From Streptomonospora sp. PA3 (lineage in GTDB: Bacteria > Actinomycetota > Actinomycetes > Streptosporangiales > Streptosporangiaceae), in assembly GCF_009728995.1 (NCBI RefSeq), contig NZ_VTZW01000009.1:739644-803643 (forward strand): a DNA stretch of 64,000 bases, read 5' to 3'. The notes below the pieces were generated by a model. That model ran no database searches, was not told the origin of the DNA, and worked only from the letters and a program-made list of their open reading frames with translations. Each line of letters begins with the position of its first letter. The first letter of the stretch is position 1. Positions 18,584-26,478 of the stretch are shown piece after piece. The position numbers and the translations under genes are program-made.

Positions 18584-21500
18584 GTGAGCGACGCCGACCG
18601 CACCGAGTCCGGCCCGGGCGCCGGCGAGCCCTTCCGCGACGACCGCCGGCCGGGTGCCGAGGAGCCGCGCCGGCCGGCGGCTCCGCACCGGACCGAGTCC
18701 GACCCCGCCTACCCGGCCGAGGACTGGTTCGGCCCCGCGGCGGCACCCGAGCCCGGCGGTGCTGAGAGCCGGGAGAGCGGCCCCGGCGCCGAGCGCGGGC
18801 GGGGAAGCGGGCGCCGGTCCGCTGAGGAGGACGAGCAGGGCGGCGCTGGCTCTCGGGAGGAGGCGGCGCCCGATCTGCGGGCGGAGCCGGGCGTCCCCGC
18901 TGATCCGGGGGAGCGCGCCGGCGCCGCTGCGGCCCGACCGGCCGAGCCCTCGCGGGCTGAGCCGGAGCGGGGCGCCGCGGGTGCCGAGGAGGACGCGCCC
19001 GGGATCGGCGGTGCTGAGGGCGCGGCGAGCGATCCGGGTGCGGAGCGGGGGCCGGGGAGTGAGCGCCGGTCCGCCGCCGAGGAGGCTGGACGGGGAGTCG
19101 GCGTCATGGGTTCCCCGGCAGAAGCACGGCGGGATCCGGCGGCGGGTTCGGGCAGTGCTGTCCCGGCTTCTGCGGAGCCGGGGGAGGAGGCACGGCCCGC
19201 TGCTGCCGGGGAGCCGGCCGGTGAGGCTGGAGCGGAGCGGTCCGAGACCCCGCAGGCGGGGCCTGAGCGGCCTGACGCGGGTGCCGAGGAGGACGCGCCC
19301 CCAGCCGAGCCGGGCGACCCGGCTGCGCCGTTCGAACCCGTCGAACCGCCCCGGATGGAGCACCCCGGCGATGCGGGTTCGGGGCGGGATGCCGGGGGCG
19401 GTGCCCAGCCGCATTCCGGCACCGATCACGATGACGGCGACGGCGACGGCGACGACTGGGCCTTCGAACACCCCTCACCGCGGCCGGCGCCCGCACTGCG
19501 CCCTGTGACGGCGCCCACCGACACCCACCGCTCGGAGCAGGTCGCGCCCCCGCCGGCCGCGGACCGCCCCTACTACGCCCCTCCGGGCGAGGCGCACGAC
19601 GCCCGCACCGGGGCGCACCCGGCGGAGACCGGGAGCGCCCCCGGTGCGCCCGCGGCCGCCCGCCCCGGCGACGGCGGGGATCTGGCGCCCGGCGAGCCCG
19701 GAGAGTCCGGCGGCCCTGGCGGCCTCGGCGAGCCCGGCGCCGACCGCGCCAGCGCCGATCGGGCCCACGGCCGCGACGGCGGCCGCACTCGCCAGGCCGG
19801 CGGGCGGACCGCGGGAGACGCCGACGCGGCGGAGCGCGACGCCGGCACCGGCGGTGCGGACCGCACCCCGCCCGCCGACGCGAGTGAGGACGACCGCGGT
19901 ATCGGCGACGACGGAACCGAAGGCGTGCGGATCATCGGCACGGACCCGGCGGGCGTCCCCGTCGAGGAATCGGCCGGAACGCCCGCCGGCTCAGCGAAGC
20001 GGCGCGGCGTCCCCAGGTTCGCGCCCGCGCCCGGCGCACCGCCCGTCACCGGCCCGCCCCCGAGTGCTCCAAGGCCGCCCGCCCATGCACCGGCGCAGGA
20101 ATGGGCGCGGCCGCCGGCGCCCGGACCCGACCACCGCGAGCCGCCGGCACCGCACCAGGGCCCCGGCCGCGGCGGGCCGTCAGGCATGCAGCCCCGACCC
20201 CCGGCCGGCGGGCAGCCCGGTCCCCGTCCGCTCCCCGGACCGCCGCCGGGCGGGCACGCCGCCGCCGGACCGGCGCCGGCCGGGCACACATATCCGCCCG
20301 GCCCCGGAGCCGCGGCCCCCGGCGGCCCGCCCGGCCCCGTCCGCTCGGTGGGCGGGAACGTGCGCTTCCTGCCGCCCACGCTGGAGGCCCCGCCCGCGCC
20401 CGCGGGCCAGGGGTCGCCGGAGCCCCCGTCCGGGCCGGCGAAACCGAGCGAACCCGACATCGCCCGCGGCGCGCACCGCACCCACTGGGCCTCCGTGCCC
20501 CTCCAGGTCCTCCTGGTGGTCGTCGTCTTCCTGGCCCTGCCCGGGACGCTGCTCGTGCAGTTCGGGCTGGCCTGGGTGCTGCTGATGACGCTTGCGGTCG
20601 CCTGCGGCGCCGTCGCCTTCACGCTGCTGGCCTGGTGGAACTCCTCCTTCGGGTTGCGCGAGGACCACCTCGTGGTCCACTCGGGTCTGCTGCGCCGGTC
20701 CTCGCGGGAGATTCCGCTCAGCCGCCTGCAGGCCGTGGACGTCGTCCGGCCGCTGCTGATGCAGATCCTGGGGCTGGCCGAGCTCCGGGTGGAGCTGGCC
20801 GGAGGGGATTCCAGCGAGATCCGGCTGCGCTATCTCACCTGGGGCCGGGCCGAGCGGCTGCGGGCGGCGCTGCTCGCGCACGCGGCCGGGCTGGCGGGGT
20901 CCACCCCGGAGGCCCCGGAATGGCGGTTCTACCGGCTGCCGTTCGGCCTGCTGCTGGGCGCGCTGGCGTTCCGGCTGCCCGTGCTCGGCAGCGTGATGCT
21001 GTTCGTGCTGCTCATCGCGGCCGGGGCCGCTGTGGTCAGCGCTTCCGGCGTGTTCGAGGCCGGGGTCCTCGGCGGTGCCGTGCCGCTGCTGCTGGGGCTG
21101 ATGCGCGGCTTCTTGGGCCCCCTGCTGCGCTACACCGACTTCTACGCGTCGCTGTCGCCGGACGGGCTGCGGCTGCGCTACGGCGTCTTCCAGGCGCGCA
21201 TGCAGACCGTGCCGCCGGGGCGGGTGCAGGCCGTCCGCATCGTCGAGCCGCTGCTGTGGCGGGCGCTGGGGGTGGTGCGCGTCGAGGCCAACGTCGCCGG
21301 CTACGTCGGCGAGCGGCAGATGGACTCCTCCACCCTGCTGCCCGTGGTCCCGCGGCGGCTCGCCTATCTGCTCGTCAGCGAGCTGTTCCCGGGCACCGAC
21401 GTGTCGCGCATGCCCATGCATCCGGCCGGCAGCGGGCGCGCCGCCGACGGCGCCCTGGGCGTGGACGAGCATCTGTTCGTCATCCGCCGCGGGCTGGTGT

Positions 21501-21766
21501 GCCAGGTGACCGAGATCGTCCCGCACACCCGGACGCAGAGCATCAAGCTGACCGCCGGACCGCTTAGCCGACGGCGCGGGGTGGCGACGGTCGAGGCCGA
21601 CACGCCGCCCGGACCGATCCGGGCGCGGGCGGCGGGCCGCGAGATCGCGGAGGCGCGCCGGATCGTCGACGGGACGGCCCGCTACGGACACGCGGCCCGC
21701 CGCGCGAACGCCGGGCCCGAACGCTGGGCGACACGCAGCGAGGTCCCTCCTGCGGACTTCGGCTAG
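18584..21766 (+). CDS. Large membrane PH-domain (YdbT-like) protein with about 600-aa disordered N-terminus
   Basis: 1060 residues, GTG start 3 bp after the previous stop. The first 600 or so residues are low-complexity Ala/Gly/Pro/Glu/Arg with internal duplications (the GAEEDAP block recurs). The conserved part starts near residue 625: membrane helices VPLQVLLVVVVFLALPGTLL and LAWVLLMTLAVACGAVAFTL, a PH domain (LVVHSGLLRRSSREIPLSRL), another membrane pair, a second PH domain (LRLRYGVFQARMQTVPPGRV) and a third (LFVIRRGLVCQVTEIVPHTR). Typical YdbT proteins have about 450-550 residues, so the N-terminal extension is unusual. Forms a pair with the upstream YdbS-like protein. Confidence 0.85.
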   Translation: MSDADRTESGPGAGEPFRDDRRPGAEEPRRPAAPHRTESDPAYPAEDWFGPAAAPEPGGAESRESGPGAERGRGSGRRSAEEDEQGGAGSREEAAPDLRAEPGVPADPGERAGAAAARPAEPSRAEPERGAAGAEEDAPGIGGAEGAASDPGAERGPGSERRSAAEEAGRGVGVMGSPAEARRDPAAGSGSAVPASAEPGEEARPAAAGEPAGEAGAERSETPQAGPERPDAGAEEDAPPAEPGDPAAPFEPVEPPRMEHPGDAGSGRDAGGGAQPHSGTDHDDGDGDGDDWAFEHPSPRPAPALRPVTAPTDTHRSEQVAPPPAADRPYYAPPGEAHDARTGAHPAETGSAPGAPAAARPGDGGDLAPGEPGESGGPGGLGEPGADRASADRAHGRDGGRTRQAGGRTAGDADAAERDAGTGGADRTPPADASEDDRGIGDDGTEGVRIIGTDPAGVPVEESAGTPAGSAKRRGVPRFAPAPGAPPVTGPPPSAPRPPAHAPAQEWARPPAPGPDHREPPAPHQGPGRGGPSGMQPRPPAGGQPGPRPLPGPPPGGHAAAGPAPAGHTYPPGPGAAAPGGPPGPVRSVGGNVRFLPPTLEAPPAPAGQGSPEPPSGPAKPSEPDIARGAHRTHWASVPLQVLLVVVVFLALPGTLLVQFGLAWVLLMTLAVACGAVAFTLLAWWNSSFGLREDHLVVHSGLLRRSSREIPLSRLQAVDVVRPLLMQILGLAELRVELAGGDSSEIRLRYLTWGRAERLRAALLAHAAGLAGSTPEAPEWRFYRLPFGLLLGALAFRLPVLGSVMLFVLLIAAGAAVVSASGVFEAGVLGGAVPLLLGLMRGFLGPLLRYTDFYASLSPDGLRLRYGVFQARMQTVPPGRVQAVRIVEPLLWRALGVVRVEANVAGYVGERQMDSSTLLPVVPRRLAYLLVSELFPGTDVSRMPMHPAGSGRAADGALGVDEHLFVIRRGLVCQVTEIVPHTRTQSIKLTAGPLSRRRGVATVEADTPPGPIRARAAGREIAEARRIVDGTARYGHAARRANAGPERWATRSEVPPADFG

Positions 21767-21774
21767 AACCGCTG

Positions 21775-22660
21775 CCGTTGGGTCGGCGAGGGCGGTGGGG
21801 GGCTGGGTCGGCGATCATCGGTTGCCGGCGGCGGGTGGCGGGTCCCCCGACGGGGCGGCGACGGCCCGGAGGGCTCAGCACGCGCGGATCGGTTCGGGTG
21901 GGCGCCGGTGGCGGCGGGCAACGGGGGCGGCGGGGGTCCGGGTCGGCGGTCACCGGCTGAGGTCGGCGTATGGATGATCACCCGGCGAGGCGGCGACGGC
22001 GGCGGTGGGCTGGGCCCGCGCGGATCGGTCCGGGTGGGCGCCGGTGGCGGCGGGCGACGGGGGCGGCGAGGGCGGTGCGGGGTTGGGCCTGCGGGGATCG
22101 GTTCGGGTGCCCGCCGGTGGCGCGTGCGACGAGGGGCGGCGGGGGTTCGGGCTGTGCGGTCACCGGCTGAGGTCGGCGCATGGCCGATCACCCGACGAAG
22201 CGGCGAGGGCGGTGCGGGGTTGGGCCTGCGGGGATCGGTTCGGGTGCTCTCCGGTTGGGCGTGCGACGGGAGGCGGCGAGGACGGCGGATGGCTGGGCCG
22301 GGCGGTCACCGGTTGCTGGCGGCGGGTGGCGGGTCGCCCGACGAGGGCGGCGACGACGGCGCGGGGGTGAGCCCGCGCCCATCGGTACGGGTGCCCGCCG
22401 GTTGTGCGTGCGACGAGAGCGGCGAGCACGGCGCGGGTTCGGGTCGGCGATCATCGGTTGCTGCCCTCGGATAGCCGGCCACCCGACGAAGCGGCGACGG
22501 CAGCGGTGGACTGGGCTCGCGCGGATCGGTTCAGGTGTCCGCCGGTGGCGGTGGGCATCGGGGGCGGCGACGGCCGACGGGGGCTGGGCCGGGCGGTCAC
22601 CGGTTGCCGGCGGCGGGTGGCGGGTCGCCCAACGGGGCGGCGCGCCCGGGTGGCGTTCCG
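21775..22660 (+). repeat. Degenerate G+C-rich minisatellite array
   Basis: Two alternating blocks recur: GGATCGGTTCGGGTG followed by a CGCCGGTGGCG stretch, and CGGTCACCGGTTGC followed by CGGCGGGTGGCGGGTCGCCC. The first block is found near 21886, 22023, 22098, 22232, 22380 and 22523, at spacings of about 75 or 135-148 bp. All six frames give Gly/Arg/Ala-rich nonsense, so it is non-coding. The reverse complement of the same blocks appears at 23500-23870. Confidence 0.75.
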
Positions 22661-22735
22661 GGGCGCCTCGTCCACTCGCACATCCGGACCGGAACCCCGA
22701 ATGCCCCCTTTAATTTAACTCGTTCCCGCATCGGT

Positions 22736-22801
22736 CGCGTCGAGGGTGTCGGTGGGGCCACACTCGGCGCCGAAAGTGACACTGGCGACACCCTCGACGC
22801 G
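22736..22801. repeat. 16-bp perfect inverted repeat with 34-base loop
   Basis: CGCGTCGAGGGTGTCG (22736-22751) is exactly inverted at 22786-22801. Weaker pairing continues outward. It lies in an AT-richer island (TTTAATTTAACT at 22709) between the two minisatellite arms. It could be an RNA hairpin or a protein-binding palindrome; no adjacent gene is evident, and 22661-23212 shows nothing else recognisable. Confidence 0.7.
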
Positions 22802-23212
22802 GAAGCCGGGCACGGAAACCCGACATTCGGCGTTTTCGGGGCGGCGATGGGGTGACGAGAAGCGCCGCGCGATCGCCCGGGCGGGGTCCGGCCGCGCGGA
22901 GGGCCGCCCGCGGCGTCGAATCCTCCCGCGATGTCCGGTATGCGGGGGCGCCGGAGCGGCCCGCACGACCCGGATCGACGATGATCATGGCGTTTGGACC
23001 GGGGATCCGCGCCGAAACCGCTCCAAACGCGCACCTCGTGGCGCGCCGGCCGCCTCCACCCCCCGCCATAGGCGGGCATTCCGGGCAGAACACCCCGGTT
23101 TTCTTCCGCATCCCGGAAGACCCGGGGTTACGGTGCGCCGCGCAGCAACACCGCGCGCCATCGGCGGGCATCGTCGACCCGCGCAAGGCGAAATGCCCGA
23201 AATGTCCCTGTC

Positions 23213-23497
23213 CAGACCGTGTCCAGGAGCGGGAGGGGCCGCTTTGCAGGAACCCGCCGGGCACCCCCTGGGGCGGTCACCATCGGGGCTGCGGCAATGG
23301 GTGCGCTTCGCGTAGCGCGGTCACAGCTTGCCGCCGAGCGCACGCAGCCCGTCCCAGGTGGAGCCGTGCCACCGGTGGCGGGCCTCCGGCGCAAAGGTGG
23401 GCCGTGCGCTCGGCGGCAAGCTGGCGCACCGCGCTTCGCGCATCACAGCCCCATTGCCGCAACCTCCTGTGGTGACCGACTCCTTGAACACGACGTA
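23213..23497 (+). repeat. MITE-like dispersed element, copy 2 (285 bp)
   Basis: Same orientation and nearly the same length as copy 1. The left end (CAGACCGTGTCCAGGAG) is degenerate; the right end reads CTCCTTGAACACGACGTA. The internal arms GGCTGCGGCAATGGGTGCG and CCCATTGCCGCAACC, and GCTTGCCGCCGAGCGCACG and its inverse, are preserved. It sits inside the repeat desert between the minisatellite arms. Confidence 0.82.
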
Positions 23498-23499
23498 GG

Positions 23500-23870
23500 C
23501 GGCCTCTACCGCCGCCCGTCGCTGCCCGCGTCGGGCGGCCCGCCGTCCGCCGCCGGCAACCGGTGATCGCTCGGCCCAGCCGTCGTCGGCCGTCGCTGCC
23601 CCCCGCCGCCAGCCCAACCGGCGGGCACCGGAACCGATCCGCGCGGGCCCAACCCCGCGTCGACCTCGCCGCCCCGTCGGGCGAGCAACCGGCGGACACG
23701 CGAACCGATGACCGCCGGCCCCGGCCCGCCGTCGGCCGTCGCCGCCCCCGTCGCCCACCGTCACCGGCGGGCACCGGGTCCGGTTCGTGCGGGGCCAACC
23801 CCGCACCGCCCTCGCCGCCCCCATTGCTTCCCGTCACTGGCGCCCACCCGAAACGATCCGCGCGGGCTGG
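23500..23870 (-). repeat. Inverted arm of the minisatellite
   Basis: This is the reverse complement of the 21775-22660 blocks: CACCGGAACCGATCCGCGCG near 23626, CGCGAACCGATGACCGCC near 23700, GGTCCGGTTCGTGCGG near 23780 and CACCCGAAACGATCCGCGCG near 23847. The following stretch, 23871-24212, is less repetitive and AT-richer and should contain the promoter of the chaplin-like gene (a possible -10, TAGATT, at 24116). Confidence 0.7.
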
Positions 23871-24212
23871 ACCCCGAGCACCGGAACCGGGGCGGGTGCA
23901 CCAGACCGAGGCGGGTGCGCCAGGTCGCCGCAAGATGGTCGGTGTCAGCAGTGTGATGTGTGTCACCAGTGGGACGAACGGGGGCTGCTCAAGCCGGTGG
24001 TTCGTGGGGGAATGTCCGGACAATCGGCGCCACAGTATGTGCCTGAATGATTGCAGTGAGTTATTCACATTCGTCGAGTTGGCCGAAAAACGGGACGCGG
24101 CCGCCGGTGTGTGGCTAGATTGGTCGACGAACGCGATGTGTAATCGTGTTCTCACGCACAGTCGAGCAAGCTGGGCGGTGACCTCCGCCCGGCCTGGATA
24201 AGGGGAATCCAC

Positions 24213-24455
24213 GTGCTGAAGAAGACCCTGGTCGCAAGTGCCCTCACCGCAGCCGCGGCCGGTGCGATCCTCGCGAGCGCGCCGAGTGCCTCCGCCGACG
24301 ACGACATCACCACGTCGGGCAACGGCTCGATCCTCGGGGGCAACCAGATCGTCGCCGACCTGAACGTCCCGGTGAACGTCTGCGGCAACGGCATCGGCAT
24401 CCTCGGCAACGGCGGAGGGGCCTGCCACAAGTCCGGCGCGATGGTCTGGGAGTAG
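24213..24455 (+). CDS. Chaplin/DUF320-type small secreted protein
   Basis: 80 residues, GTG start with AAGGGGAAT upstream. A signal peptide (MLKKTLVASALTAAAAGAIL, cleavage after ASAPSASA) leaves a mature peptide of about 52 residues. GNGSILGGNQIVADLNVPVN followed by VCGNGIGILGNGGGACH resembles the chaplin domain (DUF320), which has two cysteines and a GN-x-VNVCGN core. Chaplins assemble as amyloid-like surface films on aerial hyphae. This is a short single-domain form without a sorting signal. It is a stand-alone gene with its own terminator, after 2.4 kb of non-coding repeats. Confidence 0.8.
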   Translation: MLKKTLVASALTAAAAGAILASAPSASADDDITTSGNGSILGGNQIVADLNVPVNVCGNGIGILGNGGGACHKSGAMVWE

Positions 24456-24497
24456 CACTCTCCCGGGCTTCCGCGCAGCGGGAGCACACCCACCGAG

Positions 24498-24528
24498 CGC
24501 CGGCGCCGCCCCCCGGGCGGCGCCGGCG
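24498..24528 (+). terminator. Hairpin terminator after the chaplin-like gene
   Basis: A perfect 14-bp stem (CGCCGGCGCCGCCC and its complement) with a 3-base loop, 43 bp after the stop codon. Confidence 0.75.
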
Positions 24529-24622
24529 TCATGCTGCGGGGCGCCGTGGACGCGCGGGGCTCGGCGGTAAGTAAGCTGGCCGCGCAGAAGTCCGGTACCC
24601 CGGTGGACTGGAACGAGGTGCG

Positions 24623-25513
24623 ATGCAGCAGGCGGAGAACACCCAGCGGCCTGCCCGGCTGGATATCGGCGTCGTCGGCGCCGGCCGGGTGGGGTCGGTG
24701 CTGGGTGCGGCGCTGGAGCGGGCCGGCCACCGCGTCGTGGCCGCCTCGGCGGTCTCCGAACGCTCGCGCGAGCGCGCGGCCCAGCGGCTGCCCTCGGCCC
24801 GCATCGCCGAGCCGGCCGACGTGGTCGCCGCCTGTGACCTGGTCCTGCTCACCGTGCCCGACGACGCCCTCGAACCGCTCGTGCGCGGACTCGTCGACAC
24901 CGGCGCCGACGTCAACGGCACCTTCCTGGTCCACACCAGCGGAGCCCACGGCTACCACGCCCTCGCGCCGGCCACCGCCGCCGGCGGGCTGCCCCTGGCC
25001 CTGCACCCGGTCATGACCTTCACCGGGCGCGACGAGGACATCGACAGGCTGGCCAGCTGCTCGTTCGGCGTCACGGCCCCCGAGACCCTGCGGCCCATCG
25101 CCGAGGCGCTCGTCGTCGAGATGGGCGCCGAGCCCGTGTGGATCGCCGAGGAGCACCGCACCCTCTACCACACGGCCCTGGCCGGGGGCGCCAACCACCT
25201 CGTGACGCTGGTGGCCGAGAGCGCGTCCCTGCTGCGCGCCGCCGGTGTGGAGCACCCTGCGCGCATGCTCGGACCGCTGCTGGGAGCGGCACTGGACAAC
25301 GGGCTGCGGCTGGGCATGGACGGCCTCAGCGGCCCGGTCCTGCGCGGCGACACCGAGACCGTGGCCGCCCACATCGGCGAACTGCGCCGGCACTCGCCCG
25401 AGAGCGTCTCCGCCTACGTCGCCCTGGCCAGGCTGACCGCCGATCGCGCGCTGGAAGCCGGACTGCTCAAGCCCCACGACGCCGAACGCCTGCTGGACGT
25501 CCTCCAGGCGTGA
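24623..25513 (+). CDS. Rossmann-fold plus DUF2520 oxidoreductase-like protein
   Basis: 296 residues, ATG with GAGG upstream. The N-terminal NAD(P)-binding fold has IGVVGAGRVGSVLGAALERAGH (GxGxxG) and LVLLTVPDDAL. The C-terminal helical DUF2520 domain starts near residue 140 (LALHPVMTFTG, HTALAGGANHLVTLVAESAS). The architecture resembles 6-phosphogluconate and ketopantoate dehydrogenases. It lies 31 bp ahead of panC, so it is probably co-transcribed with pantothenate synthesis. A ketopantoate reductase-type role is therefore attractive but unproven. Confidence 0.88.
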   Translation: MQQAENTQRPARLDIGVVGAGRVGSVLGAALERAGHRVVAASAVSERSRERAAQRLPSARIAEPADVVAACDLVLLTVPDDALEPLVRGLVDTGADVNGTFLVHTSGAHGYHALAPATAAGGLPLALHPVMTFTGRDEDIDRLASCSFGVTAPETLRPIAEALVVEMGAEPVWIAEEHRTLYHTALAGGANHLVTLVAESASLLRAAGVEHPARMLGPLLGAALDNGLRLGMDGLSGPVLRGDTETVAAHIGELRRHSPESVSAYVALARLTADRALEAGLLKPHDAERLLDVLQA

Positions 25514-25544
25514 GCGATCCCCCGCCGACCAGGGAGACACCCCC

Positions 25545-26420
25545 ATGATCGACCGCACCCAAACGCCGCGGACCGCGCCCGCGCTCGCCCGCACCCCCGA
25601 GGAGCTGGCGCACCTGCGCTTGGAGCTGGGGGGCCGCGTGGCGCTCGTGCCCACCATGGGCGCCCTGCACGACGGGCACCGCGCCCTGATGGCCACGGCC
25701 CGCGAGCAGGCCGACGCCTTCGTCGTCAGCGTCTTCGTCAACCCGCTGCAGTTCGGCCCCGGCGAGGACTACGAGCGCTACCCGCGCGATCTCGACGCCG
25801 ACATGGCCGTGTGCGCCGAGGAGGGCGCCGCCCTGGTCTTCGCGCCCAGCGTGGAGGACATGTACCCCGGGGAGCAGATCGTGCGGATCGACCCGGGCGC
25901 GATGGGCCGGGTGCTGGAGGGCGAGTTCCGCCCGGGCTTCTTCAGCGGTGTCCTCACGGTGGTCAACAAGCTGTTCAACCTCGTCCGGCCGGACGTCGCC
26001 GTGTTCGGGCAGAAGGACGCCCAGCAGCTGGCGCTGGTGCGGCGGATGGCGCGCGACCTGAACATGCCCGTCGCCATCGCCGCCGCCCCCACCATGCGCG
26101 ACCCCGACAACCTCGCCTCCTCCAGCCGCAACGCCTACCTCGCCCCCGAGGAGCGCCGGAGCGCCCTGGCCCTGTCCCGCGCGCTGCTGTCGGGGGCGGA
26201 CGCCTCGGTCACCGGGCCGGTCGGTATTCTCAGTGCGGCCCGCGCCGTCCTCGACGAAGCCGCCGCGGGCGACCCACCGGTCACCGTGGACTACCTGTCC
26301 CTGGTCGACGCGAACACCTTCGCGGAGGTCCCCGGCGACTTCCGCGGGGACGCCGTGCTGCTGGTGGCGGCCCGCGTCGGGCAGACGCGGCTGATCGACA
26401 ACGTGCCGCTCACCCTGTGA
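25545..26420 (+). CDS. panC: Pantothenate synthetase
   Basis: 291 residues, ATG with AGGGAGA. It condenses pantoate and beta-alanine with ATP to give pantothenate, the coenzyme A precursor. VALVPTMGALHDGHRALM is the HxGH-type nucleotidyl motif; the family usually has ALHEGH, so Asp replaces Glu here. SVFVNPLQFGPGEDYERYPR, FGQKDAQQLALVRRM and the SSRNAYL loop are all present. It is followed after 58 bp by the fused nadB-nadC gene, forming a vitamin cluster with coaX. Confidence 0.96.
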   Translation: MIDRTQTPRTAPALARTPEELAHLRLELGGRVALVPTMGALHDGHRALMATAREQADAFVVSVFVNPLQFGPGEDYERYPRDLDADMAVCAEEGAALVFAPSVEDMYPGEQIVRIDPGAMGRVLEGEFRPGFFSGVLTVVNKLFNLVRPDVAVFGQKDAQQLALVRRMARDLNMPVAIAAAPTMRDPDNLASSSRNAYLAPEERRSALALSRALLSGADASVTGPVGILSAARAVLDEAAAGDPPVTVDYLSLVDANTFAEVPGDFRGDAVLLVAARVGQTRLIDNVPLTL

Positions 26421-26478
26421 GCCCCGGGTCCGCCACGCGGGCGGCGGGCGGCGGCACCGGGACGAAGGAGGATCCGCG

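Noticed and set aside
18654-19508. 284-codon ORF in another frame inside the PH-domain gene
   Set aside because: It is a shadow frame of the G+C-rich disordered region; the main frame is continuous with the conserved PH domains.
21908-22474. Several overlapping 60-190-codon ORFs on both strands in the repeat desert
   Set aside because: Their translations are Gly/Arg/Ala-rich low complexity in every frame, repeat with the DNA units and have no ribosome-binding sites; they are by-products of G+C-rich repeats without stops.
22710-23264. Minus-strand ORF containing RCCCAAH, like a second polycysteine leader
   Set aside because: The frame does not stop after the Cys run but continues for over 150 codons of non-conserved sequence within the repeat region, and no sulfur gene follows.
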